From Marinobacter sp. THAF197a (GTDB taxonomy: Bacteria > Pseudomonadota > Gammaproteobacteria > Pseudomonadales > Oleiphilaceae), in the NCBI RefSeq assembly GCF_009363275.1, contig NZ_CP045324.1, forward strand, positions 3,968,001 to 4,032,000: a stretch of 64,000 bases of DNA, written 5' to 3'. Made by a program: the position numbers and the translations under genes. Shown in pieces: positions 25,642 through 33,777 of this stretch. Each line of letters opens with the position of its first letter. The stretch's first letter is position 1. Under the pieces are notes generated by a model. The model was not told where the DNA came from. It saw nothing but the letters and a program-made list of their open reading frames with translations, and did not search any database.

Positions 25642-26151
25642 TTACTGCCCGGAGTCCTGAAGTTCGATACGCAACGGGTCGGGGCCGCGCAACTTGATGC
25701 GCTGATGCGCTTCCAGCGCCAGGGAGTGGCCGACCACATCGGGCTGAATCGGCAGTTCCCGGGCACCCAGGTCAATCAAGGTGGCCAGTATGATACTGGC
25801 AGGACGGCCGTAATCGAAGATCTCATTCATCGCGGCACGAATGGTCCGCCCGCTCATGATCACATCATCGATCAGGATGATGTCACGGCCTTCGGTGTCA
25901 AAAGGCAGGCTGGAGGGCTTCACTTTCGGGTTCAGGCCAATGCGACTGAAGTCGTCCCGATAAAAGGAAATATCCAGTTCACCAAACGGCTGTTCTATAC
26001 CCAGGCGTTTGCCAATGACATCGGCCAGCCAGACGCCACCGGTGCGAATGCCAATCAGCACAGGGTTGTCGATACCACGTTGCTCCAGAATCCGGCGTAA
26101 CCCGGTTTCCAGTTCATCCAGCAACTGGTTGATATCCATCAATGCGGTCAT
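25642..26151 (-). CDS. pyrR: PyrR bifunctional protein (pyr regulator/uracil phosphoribosyltransferase)
   Basis: A 169-residue phosphoribosyltransferase-fold protein with the PRPP loop DIILIDDVIMSGRTIRAAM and the N-terminal helix DINQLLDELETGLRRIL. In Gram-positives PyrR controls pyr attenuation; in Pseudomonas it is also linked to pyrBC' control. It stands 25 bases before pyrB and 19 bases after ruvX. I see no convincing attenuator hairpin in the short gap, so any control must act elsewhere. Confidence 0.9.
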   Translation of the reverse strand: MTALMDINQLLDELETGLRRILEQRGIDNPVLIGIRTGGVWLADVIGKRLGIEQPFGELDISFYRDDFSRIGLNPKVKPSSLPFDTEGRDIILIDDVIMSGRTIRAAMNEIFDYGRPASIILATLIDLGARELPIQPDVVGHSLALEAHQRIKLRGPDPLRIELQDSGQ

Positions 26152-26170
26152 CAGAGCCTCATCAGTCAGA

Positions 26171-26602
26171 TCAGCCGGCCTGTTCCCGGCACCAGGTTTC
26201 CAATATCAGTACTGCGGCACGGTCATCCACCCCGTGGCGACCAAAATCACGGCTGCCACCGGCAGCCATCACATCGCCCTTGGCTTCAAAGCTGGTCAGT
26301 CGCTCATCCACCATCTCTACCGGCACATGAAAACGACCGTGCAGGCGCTTGCCAAATTTGCGGGCCCGGGCACACATGTCATTCTCGGTATCATCCATAT
26401 TCAGTGGTAACCCGACCAGTACGACATCCGGCTGCCATTCCGCCAGAAGTTTCTCGACCTGCTGCCAGTCCGGGATACCGTCCCTCGCCGGGATCATGGC
26501 CAGGGGCTGGCCGGTGCCGAGCAGTTCCTGACCGGAAGCGACACCGATGCGACGGGTTCCGAAATCAAAGGCCAGCAGCCTGCGGTTACCTTGTTCAGGC
26601 AT
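26171..26602 (-). CDS. ruvX: Putative pre-16S rRNA nuclease RuvX/YqgF
   Basis: A 143-residue RNase H-fold protein of the YqgF family, implicated in maturation of the 16S rRNA 5' end. It has LLAFDFGTRRIGVASG with the first catalytic Asp, VVLVGLPLNMD, and VEMVDERLTSFEA with the acidic Glu. The start overlaps the yqgE stop by 8 bases, so the two are translationally coupled. Confidence 0.93.
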   Translation of the reverse strand: MPEQGNRRLLAFDFGTRRIGVASGQELLGTGQPLAMIPARDGIPDWQQVEKLLAEWQPDVVLVGLPLNMDDTENDMCARARKFGKRLHGRFHVPVEMVDERLTSFEAKGDVMAAGGSRDFGRHGVDDRAAVLILETWCREQAG

Positions 26603-27161
26603 GGCCCACCGAATCGCTGAGCTGGTTCAGATCAACCCCAATCAACCTGAGTACCGCTTCATAACGCTGGCTGACCGGCGTCCGGAACAGGATATCGGTG
26701 CTGGCCGGGCAGGTCAGCCAGGCGTTGCTGCCGAGTTCTTCTTCCAACTGCCCTTCACCCCAGCCCGAATAACCCAGAGCCACCAGAAACTCGTCCGGTC
26801 CCTCATCGCGACCAATACTTTCCAGAATATCCCGGGAGGTGGTGAGCAGAACGTCATCGGTCACCAGTGCGGTACTTTGCCATTGCCGGCCAGGTGAGTG
26901 GAGCACAAAACCCCGTTCCGGCTGCACCGGGCCACCGGTGAACACCGGCAGATCCAGCTCACCGCCATGCATGTCCAGCTGCTCGAGGATTTCTCCCAGA
27001 TGGATATCCAGCGGCTGATTGATCATCAGCCCCAGGGCCCCTTCTTCGGAATGCTCACAGAGGTAAATAACGCCGCCATGGAAACGGGGGTCGGCGAGCC
27101 ACGGTGACGCCACCAGAAAGTGGTGCCTGAGATTACCGTCGGTTTGCTTGGACGCTGTCAT
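26595..27161 (-). CDS. YqgE/AlgH family protein (UPF0301)
   Basis: A 188-residue member of the YqgE/AlgH (DUF179) family, with HHFLVASPWLADPRFHGGVIYLCEHSEEGALGLMINQP near the N-terminus and VALGYSGWGEGQLEEEL in the middle. The biochemical role is unsettled; in Pseudomonas AlgH has been linked to alginate regulation. It is nearly always upstream of ruvX, as here, and overlaps the TonB-like gene by 4 bases. Confidence 0.92.
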   Translation of the reverse strand: MTASKQTDGNLRHHFLVASPWLADPRFHGGVIYLCEHSEEGALGLMINQPLDIHLGEILEQLDMHGGELDLPVFTGGPVQPERGFVLHSPGRQWQSTALVTDDVLLTTSRDILESIGRDEGPDEFLVALGYSGWGEGQLEEELGSNAWLTCPASTDILFRTPVSQRYEAVLRLIGVDLNQLSDSVGHA

Positions 27162-28024
27162 CCGGATGTAAGCCCCCGCTGCTGGAACGACCAGGTACGT
27201 ATGATCTCCAGTTCGTCCACTTCCTGCTGCATCTCTTCCGGGAAGGGTGCAAAGGGCGCGGCCATGCGCACAATGCGAATGGCGGCATCATCAAGTACCG
27301 TGCTGCCGGACGACTGGAGTATCGCCACTTCCTTGATTGTGCCATCTTTGCGCAGAGAAACCAGCATACGCAGATTTCCGTAGATTCCGGCCTGCCTCGC
27401 TTCAGTCGGATAATTGATGTTGCCCACCCGGGTAACCTTGTTTACCCAGTTCTGAACGTACCAGGCATTGCTTGACCTGAGGGTGGAGGCCGCCGTCACC
27501 CGCATGACCCTGGGCTTGCGGGCATAGGCTTGCTGCTGGGCATCAAACCGGGCTTCCAGGCTGGCAATTTCCAGGCTCCGCTCCATCAGGCTTTTGCGCT
27601 CACTGCGCGGCAGCGGTTCCGGCTCGGGTTCCGACCGGTCCTCGGGCTGCTCTACCCGCCGACTGGCCGTGGCTTCAGTCTGGACCACCGCGCGCTCTTC
27701 CCTGGGTTGAGGTTGCGTGGTGGTCTGGGGCTCCGGCTGCACCTGGGCCATTTCGGGCTGGCTGATTTCCGCCGGTTCCGGCGTGGTCATCTCCATCGCC
27801 TCTTCTTCTGTCCCGCTGCCCTGCTGGCTGGTCTGGGCCAGAAAATCCGCCTGCTCGGGCGCCTGTTCATCATCAAATTGAGAGAGCGTAATCTCCATGG
27901 TCTGGGCAGACGAACGGGGAGACTCCGGAGCAAAGGTAATGCCCAGAACCACAATGGCATGCACCGCCAACGCCATGAACAGCGTGAAGGACAACCGGTC
28001 GAAATCGCTTACCTGAACTGCCAT
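27158..28024 (-). CDS. TonB-like energy transducer
   Basis: A 288-residue protein with one N-terminal membrane span (about residues 11-30), a Pro/Glu/Gln-rich periplasmic stretch (residues about 45-150) and a C-terminal TonB domain (NYPTEARQAGIYGNLRMLVSLRKDGTIKEVAIL ... APFAPFPEEM). It would couple the inner-membrane proton motive force to an outer-membrane receptor, but no exbB/exbD lies alongside. The start at MAVQVSDFDRL has GGGAAAGG upstream. Position between gshB and yqgE is typical of Pseudomonas-like genomes. Confidence 0.85.
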   Translation of the reverse strand: MAVQVSDFDRLSFTLFMALAVHAIVVLGITFAPESPRSSAQTMEITLSQFDDEQAPEQADFLAQTSQQGSGTEEEAMEMTTPEPAEISQPEMAQVQPEPQTTTQPQPREERAVVQTEATASRRVEQPEDRSEPEPEPLPRSERKSLMERSLEIASLEARFDAQQQAYARKPRVMRVTAASTLRSSNAWYVQNWVNKVTRVGNINYPTEARQAGIYGNLRMLVSLRKDGTIKEVAILQSSGSTVLDDAAIRIVRMAAPFAPFPEEMQQEVDELEIIRTWSFQQRGLTSG

Positions 28025-28070
28025 TACCTTTCCCGAAAGTTTATCTGCAACTGCCTGGAGGAAGCCTGAC

Positions 28071-29024
28071 TCAGCTCTGGCCCAGGCGCCGATCAATGGC
28101 ATCCATCAGCATGCCGGCAATGTCGATGCCAAAGGCCGCATCCAGTTCGCGGATACAGGTTGGACTGGTGACATTGATCTCGGTGAGGTAATCGCCGATC
28201 ACATCCAGCCCGACAAACATCAGCCCCTTCTCCTTGATCACCGGGGCTACCCGGGCACAGATTTCCCGATCCCGCGCGGTCAGCTCACGCCCCTCACCGC
28301 GTCCGCCGGCCGCCAGGTTGCCGCGATTTTCACCCTGGGATGGAATTCGCGCAAGGGCGTAAGGCACCGGCTCGCCCTCAATCAGCAGAATCCGCTTGTC
28401 GCCGTCGGTGATTTCCGGAATGAATTTCTGCGCCATCGCCTGGTGGGCGCCATGGTTGGTCAGGGTTTCAATGATCACCCCAAGGTTCGCATCGTTTTCC
28501 CTGACCCGGAAAATCGACCGGCCGCCCATGCCATCTACCGGTTTCATAATGATGTCACCATGCTCGGCATAGAACTCCCGGAAACGCTGGGAGGAACGGG
28601 TGACGATCAACGGCGGAGTAAGATCCTCGAACTGGGTAGCAAACAGCTTCTCGTTACAATCCCGCAGCGTGGCCGCCGGATTGACCACCAGCGCACCCTG
28701 CTGTTCAGCAGCCCCCAATATATAGGTGGCCATCAGAAACTCACGATCCACCGGCGGATCCTTGCGCATCAGAATCACATCCAGATCGCCCAGGGCCCGG
28801 TCCTGGCTGGAGCCAAAGCTGAACCAGTTTTCCGGGTCCAGATGCACGGTGAGATTGCGGGTGTGGGCACGGGCCTGGCCACCCGCCAGGTACAGATCGT
28901 GCTGCTCCATGTACTCGATCTGCCAACCCCGTTTCTGGGCCGCCAGCAACATCGCCAGCGAACTGTCTTTCTTGAAGCTGATGTCTTCTATGGGATCCAT
29001 TACGATCCCGAGCCGGACTGTCAT
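28071..29024 (-). CDS. gshB: Glutathione synthetase
   Basis: A 317-residue ATP-grasp ligase that adds glycine to gamma-glutamylcysteine. Features are LGIVMDPIEDISFKKDSSLAMLLAAQKRGW at the N-terminus, DVILMRKDPPVDREFLMATYIL, IIMKPVDGMGGRSIFR and NVTSPTCIRELD near the C-terminus. The GGAG upstream of the ATG supports the start. It heads the minus-strand run that ends at pyrC' and is divergent from pilG; the AT-rich 291-base gap between them should contain both promoters. Confidence 0.96.
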   Translation of the reverse strand: MTVRLGIVMDPIEDISFKKDSSLAMLLAAQKRGWQIEYMEQHDLYLAGGQARAHTRNLTVHLDPENWFSFGSSQDRALGDLDVILMRKDPPVDREFLMATYILGAAEQQGALVVNPAATLRDCNEKLFATQFEDLTPPLIVTRSSQRFREFYAEHGDIIMKPVDGMGGRSIFRVRENDANLGVIIETLTNHGAHQAMAQKFIPEITDGDKRILLIEGEPVPYALARIPSQGENRGNLAAGGRGEGRELTARDREICARVAPVIKEKGLMFVGLDVIGDYLTEINVTSPTCIRELDAAFGIDIAGMLMDAIDRRLGQS

Positions 29025-29315
29025 CAGAGTCTCCTGGAATTTCGATGTGAAAACACGAACCGGTCAGCAGAGCGAACCAGCCATAAAGTGCTATGCTAAA
29101 AATGGTATTGTACCCGAGCCTTGATTGCACCCGGTGAAAATCACAGTTAAATCCGTGACGGCACAGGCAGAAGTACATTTGGTCACAAACTAATACTTTT
29201 TATCCGGTCATCAATACTCTATAAATGAGCGGGGTTTATAGAACAACCTTAAGGTTTGTGTTAAAACCCCCGTTTGAAAATAACGACAGTCGCTAGAGCG
29301 CAAGGCAGTTGGACA

Positions 29316-29708
29316 ATGGATGACAACTTCGAGAATCTGAAGATCATGGTGATTGACGACAGCAAGACCATTCGTCGCACCGCAGAAACCCTTCTCAAAA
29401 AGGTCGGTTGTGAGGTCATCACCGCCACTGACGGCTTTGACGCTCTGGCCAAGATTGCCGATTCCCAGCCGGACATCATTTTTGTTGATATCATGATGCC
29501 CCGACTGGATGGCTACCAGACCTGCGCACTTATCAAGAACAATTCCTCTTTCAAAAAGACGCCGGTTATCATGCTCTCGAGCAAGGACGGCCTTTTCGAC
29601 AAGGCAAAAGGCCGAATCGTTGGCTCGGACCAGTATCTGACCAAACCGTTCAGCAAGGATGAACTGCTTAATACTATTCGCCAGTACGTCCCACAGGCGC
29701 AACAGTAA
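29316..29708 (+). CDS. pilG: Pilus response regulator PilG (CheY-like)
   Basis: A 130-residue single-domain receiver. The acidic pair is DD in MVIDDSK, the phospho-acceptor Asp is in FVDIMMPRLDG, and Lys in YLTKPFS completes the site. PilG promotes type IV pilus extension via the Chp system and, in Pseudomonas, cAMP signalling. The start at MDDNFENLK is chosen. It is the first gene of the cluster; pilH follows after 32 bases. Confidence 0.93.
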   Translation: MDDNFENLKIMVIDDSKTIRRTAETLLKKVGCEVITATDGFDALAKIADSQPDIIFVDIMMPRLDGYQTCALIKNNSSFKKTPVIMLSSKDGLFDKAKGRIVGSDQYLTKPFSKDELLNTIRQYVPQAQQ

Positions 29709-29740
29709 ACCTGCTGACACCAGTAATTATCGAGGAAAAC

Positions 29741-30103
29741 ATGGCCCGCATCCTGATTGTTGACGACTCGCCAACAGAAGTTAAGAAGATTTCCACCATC
29801 CTGGAAAAACACAAGCACGAAGTGCTGACCGCCGACAACGGTGCAGACGGCGTGGCCAAAGCCCGCGCGGAAACTCCGGATCTGGTGCTGATGGACGTGG
29901 TCATGCCTGGCCTGAACGGCTTTCAGGCCACTCGCCAGCTCACTCGCGCGCCAGAAACGGCGTCCATTCCGGTTGTGATTGTCACCACCAAGGATCAGGA
30001 AACCGACCGCGTGTGGGGAACCCGCCAGGGTGCCAAGGGTTACCTGGTCAAGCCGGTTAACGAAGACGACCTGATCAAAACAATCAACAGCCTGATTGCC
30101 TGA
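29741..30103 (+). CDS. pilH: Pilus response regulator PilH (CheY-like)
   Basis: A 120-residue receiver with ILIVDDSPTEVKK (acidic pair), phospho-acceptor Asp in LVLMDVVMPGLNG, and Lys in YLVKPVNEDDLI. In Pseudomonas PilH antagonises or tunes PilG output and acts as a phosphate sink. A GAGG-type ribosome-binding site precedes the ATG. The pair PilG/PilH is the expected output of ChpA. Confidence 0.94.
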   Translation: MARILIVDDSPTEVKKISTILEKHKHEVLTADNGADGVAKARAETPDLVLMDVVMPGLNGFQATRQLTRAPETASIPVVIVTTKDQETDRVWGTRQGAKGYLVKPVNEDDLIKTINSLIA

Positions 30104-30123
30104 TCCCTAACCGTGGAGTAAGC

Positions 30124-30669
30124 ATGTCCGCCCAGGCCGCCCCTTTTGCCGTTCTGACGGATATCGCCCAGCGCAGCCGGTCATTAGCCGCCGGCCTTCC
30201 GGAACAACAGGAAGCCGTTGAACTGTGGAACGGCATCGGTTTTATTCTGGCGGGTGAGCGTTATGTCGCACCCATGGGTGAAGTCACCGAAATCCTGCAC
30301 GTCCCCCGGTTTACCCACATTCCGGGGGTTCGCTCGTTTTTGATGGGTGCCGCCAATGTCCGCGGCCGCCTTCTGCCCCTGGTTGACCTCGCCGGCTTCT
30401 TCGACGTTCCCCGATCCTCCCGCAGTATGCGCGAGCGTCGTGTATTGGTGATCGAAGAAGGCGATGTGTTCAGCGGCCTGGTGGTCGATTCCGTGCTGGG
30501 CATGCAGTACTTTGCAAAAGACAGTTTCAGGGCCACTCCCGAGGGGGTGGCCGACAGCATTCGTCCGTTCGTGACCGGTGGTTATGAGCGTAACGAGGAG
30601 GTCTGGAAAGTGTTCTCTGCCGCCGACCTGGTGGAAGATGAGCGTTTTCTCGATGTCGCACAGTGGTAG
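30124..30669 (+). CDS. pilI: Pilus chemosensory adaptor PilI (CheW-like)
   Basis: A 181-residue CheW-domain protein that links the receptor PilJ to the kinase ChpA. Signature segments are GIGFILAGERYVAPMGEVTEIL, FTHIPGVRSFLMGAANVRGRLLPLVDL and VDSVLGMQYF. Spacing to pilH is 20 bases, so it is cotranscribed. Confidence 0.94.
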   Translation: MSAQAAPFAVLTDIAQRSRSLAAGLPEQQEAVELWNGIGFILAGERYVAPMGEVTEILHVPRFTHIPGVRSFLMGAANVRGRLLPLVDLAGFFDVPRSSRSMRERRVLVIEEGDVFSGLVVDSVLGMQYFAKDSFRATPEGVADSIRPFVTGGYERNEEVWKVFSAADLVEDERFLDVAQW

Positions 30670-30763
30670 GGGTGAGAGTACTGGCAGGAACATCACCCTG
30701 ACCGTCTGAAACCCGTTACAACAACTTGCCATTTCCAGAAAGAAAGAGGCCGGGAGCCAGAAA

Positions 30764-32839
30764 ATGAAAAACAGAGCCGGAAGACTCAGCATGGGACAGG
30801 GAGGCAACAGACTGGTTGCTGGCCTGATCGCTGCGCTGATTGCACTCACCGTCCTGCTCGTTGTGGTCCTGTTCATTATCAATACGGACAGCCAGAACGA
30901 TCAGGAATACATCGCCAACACCGCCGAAATGCGGGTGCTCTCCCAGGAGATCGCGAAGAACGCTACTGAAGCCGCCGGCGGTACCGCCGAAGCCTTCAAC
31001 CAGCTTCGTCGCTCCAGGGATGACTTCCAGCAGCTCTGGTCATTCGTCTCAGAAGGTAATCCGGCCACCGGCCTGCCTGCCAGTGAAATGGCGCAAGGCA
31101 GCGGTGTTCAGCAGAACTGGAACACAGTTCGGGATAACGCCGACAGCATCCTGTCTACCCGGGATGCCGTACTTGGCCTGCATGAAGTAGCCCGTACCCT
31201 GAACGAAACCATTCCCCAGTTGCAGGTGGAGTACGATGACATCGTACAGATCCTGCTCGACAACAACGCACCGGCGGAGCAGATCGCCCTGGCACAGCGC
31301 CAGTCGCTGCTGGCGGAACGTATCGTGCGTTCGGTCAACAACGTACTGTCCGGTGACGAAGATGCCGTTATCGCTGCTGACCGCTTCGGCCGTGACGCCA
31401 GCCTGTTCGGCCGGGTACTGGACGGCCAGCTCAATGGCAACCCGGCCATGGGCATCTCCCGAGTCGCCGATGAAGACGCCATCTATGGTCTGGAGGCCGT
31501 AGACGAGCTGTTCGAATTCGTTTCCCAGAACGTAGATGCGATCCTTGAAGCCTCTCCCGACCTCTTCAAGGTTCGTACCGCTGCCAGCGACATCTTCCAG
31601 AACTCAGAGATCCTGCTTTCCGAGCTCTCCGTTCTTGCCGACGGTTTTGCCCGTCAGTCCAGCTCCCGATTCATCAGCCCGACTCTGGCCTTCTTCCTGC
31701 TGGCTGCCATGGTAGCCATCGTAGTGGTCATCGGTGTGGCCCTGTATCGCGATGCCCAGGCCCGCCTGTCTGCGACCCAGGAACAGAACGAACAGAACCA
31801 GAACGCGATCCTGCGACTGCTGGACGAACTGGCCGACCTGGCTGACGGTGACTTGACCACCGAAGCCACAGTAACCGAGGACTTCACCGGTGCCATCGCT
31901 GACTCTATCAACTACGCGATCGACCAGATGCGCGGACTGGTACAGGCGATTCGTGGCACGGCGGTACGGGTAGCCTCAGCCGCCCAGGAAACCCAGGCCA
32001 CGGCCATGCACCTGGCCGATGCATCCGAGCACCAGGCCCAGGAAATTGCCGGCGCCTCCGCTGCGGTTAACGAGATGGCGGTGTCCATCGACCAGGTATC
32101 TTCCAACGCTGCGGAATCCTCAGCGGTTGCGGAGCGGTCGGTTGCGATCGCCAAGAAAGGCGCGGAAGTGGTACAGAACACCATCCGCGGCATGGACAAC
32201 ATCCGTGAGCAGATCCAGGAAACCTCCAAGCGGATCAAGCGACTGGGTGAATCCTCCCAGGAAATCGGTGACATCGTATCGCTGATCAACGACATCGCCG
32301 ACCAGACCAACATCCTGTCTCTGAACGCTGCGATCCAGGCCTCCATGGCCGGTGACGCGGGCCGGGGCTTCGCGGTGGTTGCGGACGAAGTTCAGCGACT
32401 GGCGGAACGCTCCTCTGCAGCTACCAAGCAGATCGAAGCGCTGGTTAAGACGATCCAGTCGGATACCAACGAAGCCGTTATCTCCATGGAACACACCACC
32501 GCCGAGGTGGTCCGTGGTGCTCGCCTGGCACAGGATGCGGGTATCGCCCTCGAGGAAATCGAGAACGTATCCATGTCTCTGGCGGAACTGATCCAGAATA
32601 TCTCCAACGCGGCACGTCAGCAGTCGTCCTCTGCGGCGCACATTTCCAACACGATGAACGTCATCCAGGAAATCACCTCGCAGACCTCGTCCGGTACCAA
32701 CGCCACCGCGAAGTCTATCGGTAACCTGGCTGAGATGGCCTCTGAACTGCGGTCCTCCGTTGCCGGCTTCACCCTGCCAGACGAAGAGCTTGCGGATCAG
32801 GAGCAAGAGGAAGACAACGACGTTCCGGTGGTCAGCTGA
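30764..32839 (+). CDS. pilJ: Methyl-accepting chemotaxis protein PilJ
   Basis: A 691-residue transmembrane receptor. The first span is at about 24-45, a large periplasmic PilJ-type sensor lies between about 46 and 300, the second span is at about 303-325, then HAMP and a cytoplasmic signalling domain with the hairpin tip (NILSLNAAIQASMAGDAGRGFAVVADEVQRLAERS). The IQASMAGDAGRGF form is characteristic of PilJ rather than ordinary MCPs. The C-terminal end EEDNDVPVVS lacks a CheR pentapeptide. It is thought to sense pilus attachment through pilin contact. Confidence 0.95.
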   Translation: MKNRAGRLSMGQGGNRLVAGLIAALIALTVLLVVVLFIINTDSQNDQEYIANTAEMRVLSQEIAKNATEAAGGTAEAFNQLRRSRDDFQQLWSFVSEGNPATGLPASEMAQGSGVQQNWNTVRDNADSILSTRDAVLGLHEVARTLNETIPQLQVEYDDIVQILLDNNAPAEQIALAQRQSLLAERIVRSVNNVLSGDEDAVIAADRFGRDASLFGRVLDGQLNGNPAMGISRVADEDAIYGLEAVDELFEFVSQNVDAILEASPDLFKVRTAASDIFQNSEILLSELSVLADGFARQSSSRFISPTLAFFLLAAMVAIVVVIGVALYRDAQARLSATQEQNEQNQNAILRLLDELADLADGDLTTEATVTEDFTGAIADSINYAIDQMRGLVQAIRGTAVRVASAAQETQATAMHLADASEHQAQEIAGASAAVNEMAVSIDQVSSNAAESSAVAERSVAIAKKGAEVVQNTIRGMDNIREQIQETSKRIKRLGESSQEIGDIVSLINDIADQTNILSLNAAIQASMAGDAGRGFAVVADEVQRLAERSSAATKQIEALVKTIQSDTNEAVISMEHTTAEVVRGARLAQDAGIALEEIENVSMSLAELIQNISNAARQQSSSAAHISNTMNVIQEITSQTSSGTNATAKSIGNLAEMASELRSSVAGFTLPDEELADQEQEEDNDVPVVS

Positions 32840-32866
32840 TCACCGGCCCGGGGCGAATGACGGTTT

Positions 32867-33766
32867 ATGGCTCAGATGCATAACCAGCTGTCACCCGCCG
32901 AAGGTATTTGGGCACTGCGCCGACTCCCGGATATGGACGAGGCGCAGTTTAGCCAGTGGCAAACCCTGCTGGAGCATCGCACCGGCATCACCCTGACGGC
33001 CGAACGCCGTTCGTTCCTGGAAACCAATCTGGGCATACGAATGCGGGAAATCGGCTGCAGCAGCTACCAGGCCTACTACGAGAAAATCGTCAACGGCCCG
33101 GATGCTGTCAGGGAATGGGCAACACTGGTTGATCGTCTGACGGTTCAGGAAACCCGGTTTTTCCGGGACCCTGACGCCTTCCGGCTGGTAGCAGACTACG
33201 TTCTGACCCGCCCCAGGGAACAGTTCAGAAAACGTGCCCTGGAAGCCTGGAGTGTTGGCTGCTCAACCGGCGAAGAGCCCTACACCCTGGCGATGATCCT
33301 GAACGAATGCATGGGGCAACTGGCACTGCAGCCCCTGTTTGGCGTCACCGGCTCCGACATCAGCCTGCCCGCCATCGAAAAGGCACGGCAGGGCCAGTTC
33401 AATGCCCGCAAGTTGCTGGGCATGGAAGAAGACATGAAGGCCCGGTATTTCCGTCCATCAGAACGGAATACCGTTGAGATTGTGAACAGCATCCGTGACC
33501 GCGTCTGTTTTACCAGGCTCAATGTCCTGGACCTGGACAAGGCACCGATGCACGGCATGAACATTATCTTCTGCCAGAACCTGCTGATCTACTTCCGCCG
33601 CTGGCGCCGGCGGGAAATTGTCAAACGGCTCGCAGAGCGTCTGGCACCGGGGGGATTACTGGTCCTTGGCCAGGGTGAACTGACCGACTGGCAGCCACCG
33701 GGCCTGCAGAGGGTTCCCTCGGAACATGTGCTGGCGTGGATCAAACGTCAGTCCGACGAAGAATAA
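32867..33766 (+). CDS. pilK: Chemotaxis methyltransferase PilK (CheR-type)
   Basis: A 299-residue SAM-dependent methyltransferase that would methylate glutamates of PilJ. It has the N-terminal CheR helical domain (LEHRTGITLTAERRSFLETNLGIRMRE), the TVQETRFFRDPDAF segment, the SAM motif WSVGCSTGEEPYTLAMIL, and NIIFCQNLLIYF. The gene is 27 bases after pilJ and 11 bases before chpA. Confidence 0.94.
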   Translation: MAQMHNQLSPAEGIWALRRLPDMDEAQFSQWQTLLEHRTGITLTAERRSFLETNLGIRMREIGCSSYQAYYEKIVNGPDAVREWATLVDRLTVQETRFFRDPDAFRLVADYVLTRPREQFRKRALEAWSVGCSTGEEPYTLAMILNECMGQLALQPLFGVTGSDISLPAIEKARQGQFNARKLLGMEEDMKARYFRPSERNTVEIVNSIRDRVCFTRLNVLDLDKAPMHGMNIIFCQNLLIYFRRWRRREIVKRLAERLAPGGLLVLGQGELTDWQPPGLQRVPSEHVLAWIKRQSDEE

Positions 33767-33777
33767 CCGGAGTGGTT

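Noticed and set aside
29025..29315. An RNA gene or small protein in the AT-richer gshB-pilG gap
   Set aside because: AACCTTAAGGTT and other short palindromes exist but no tRNA fold, terminator or conserved frame could be supported; treated as a divergent promoter region.
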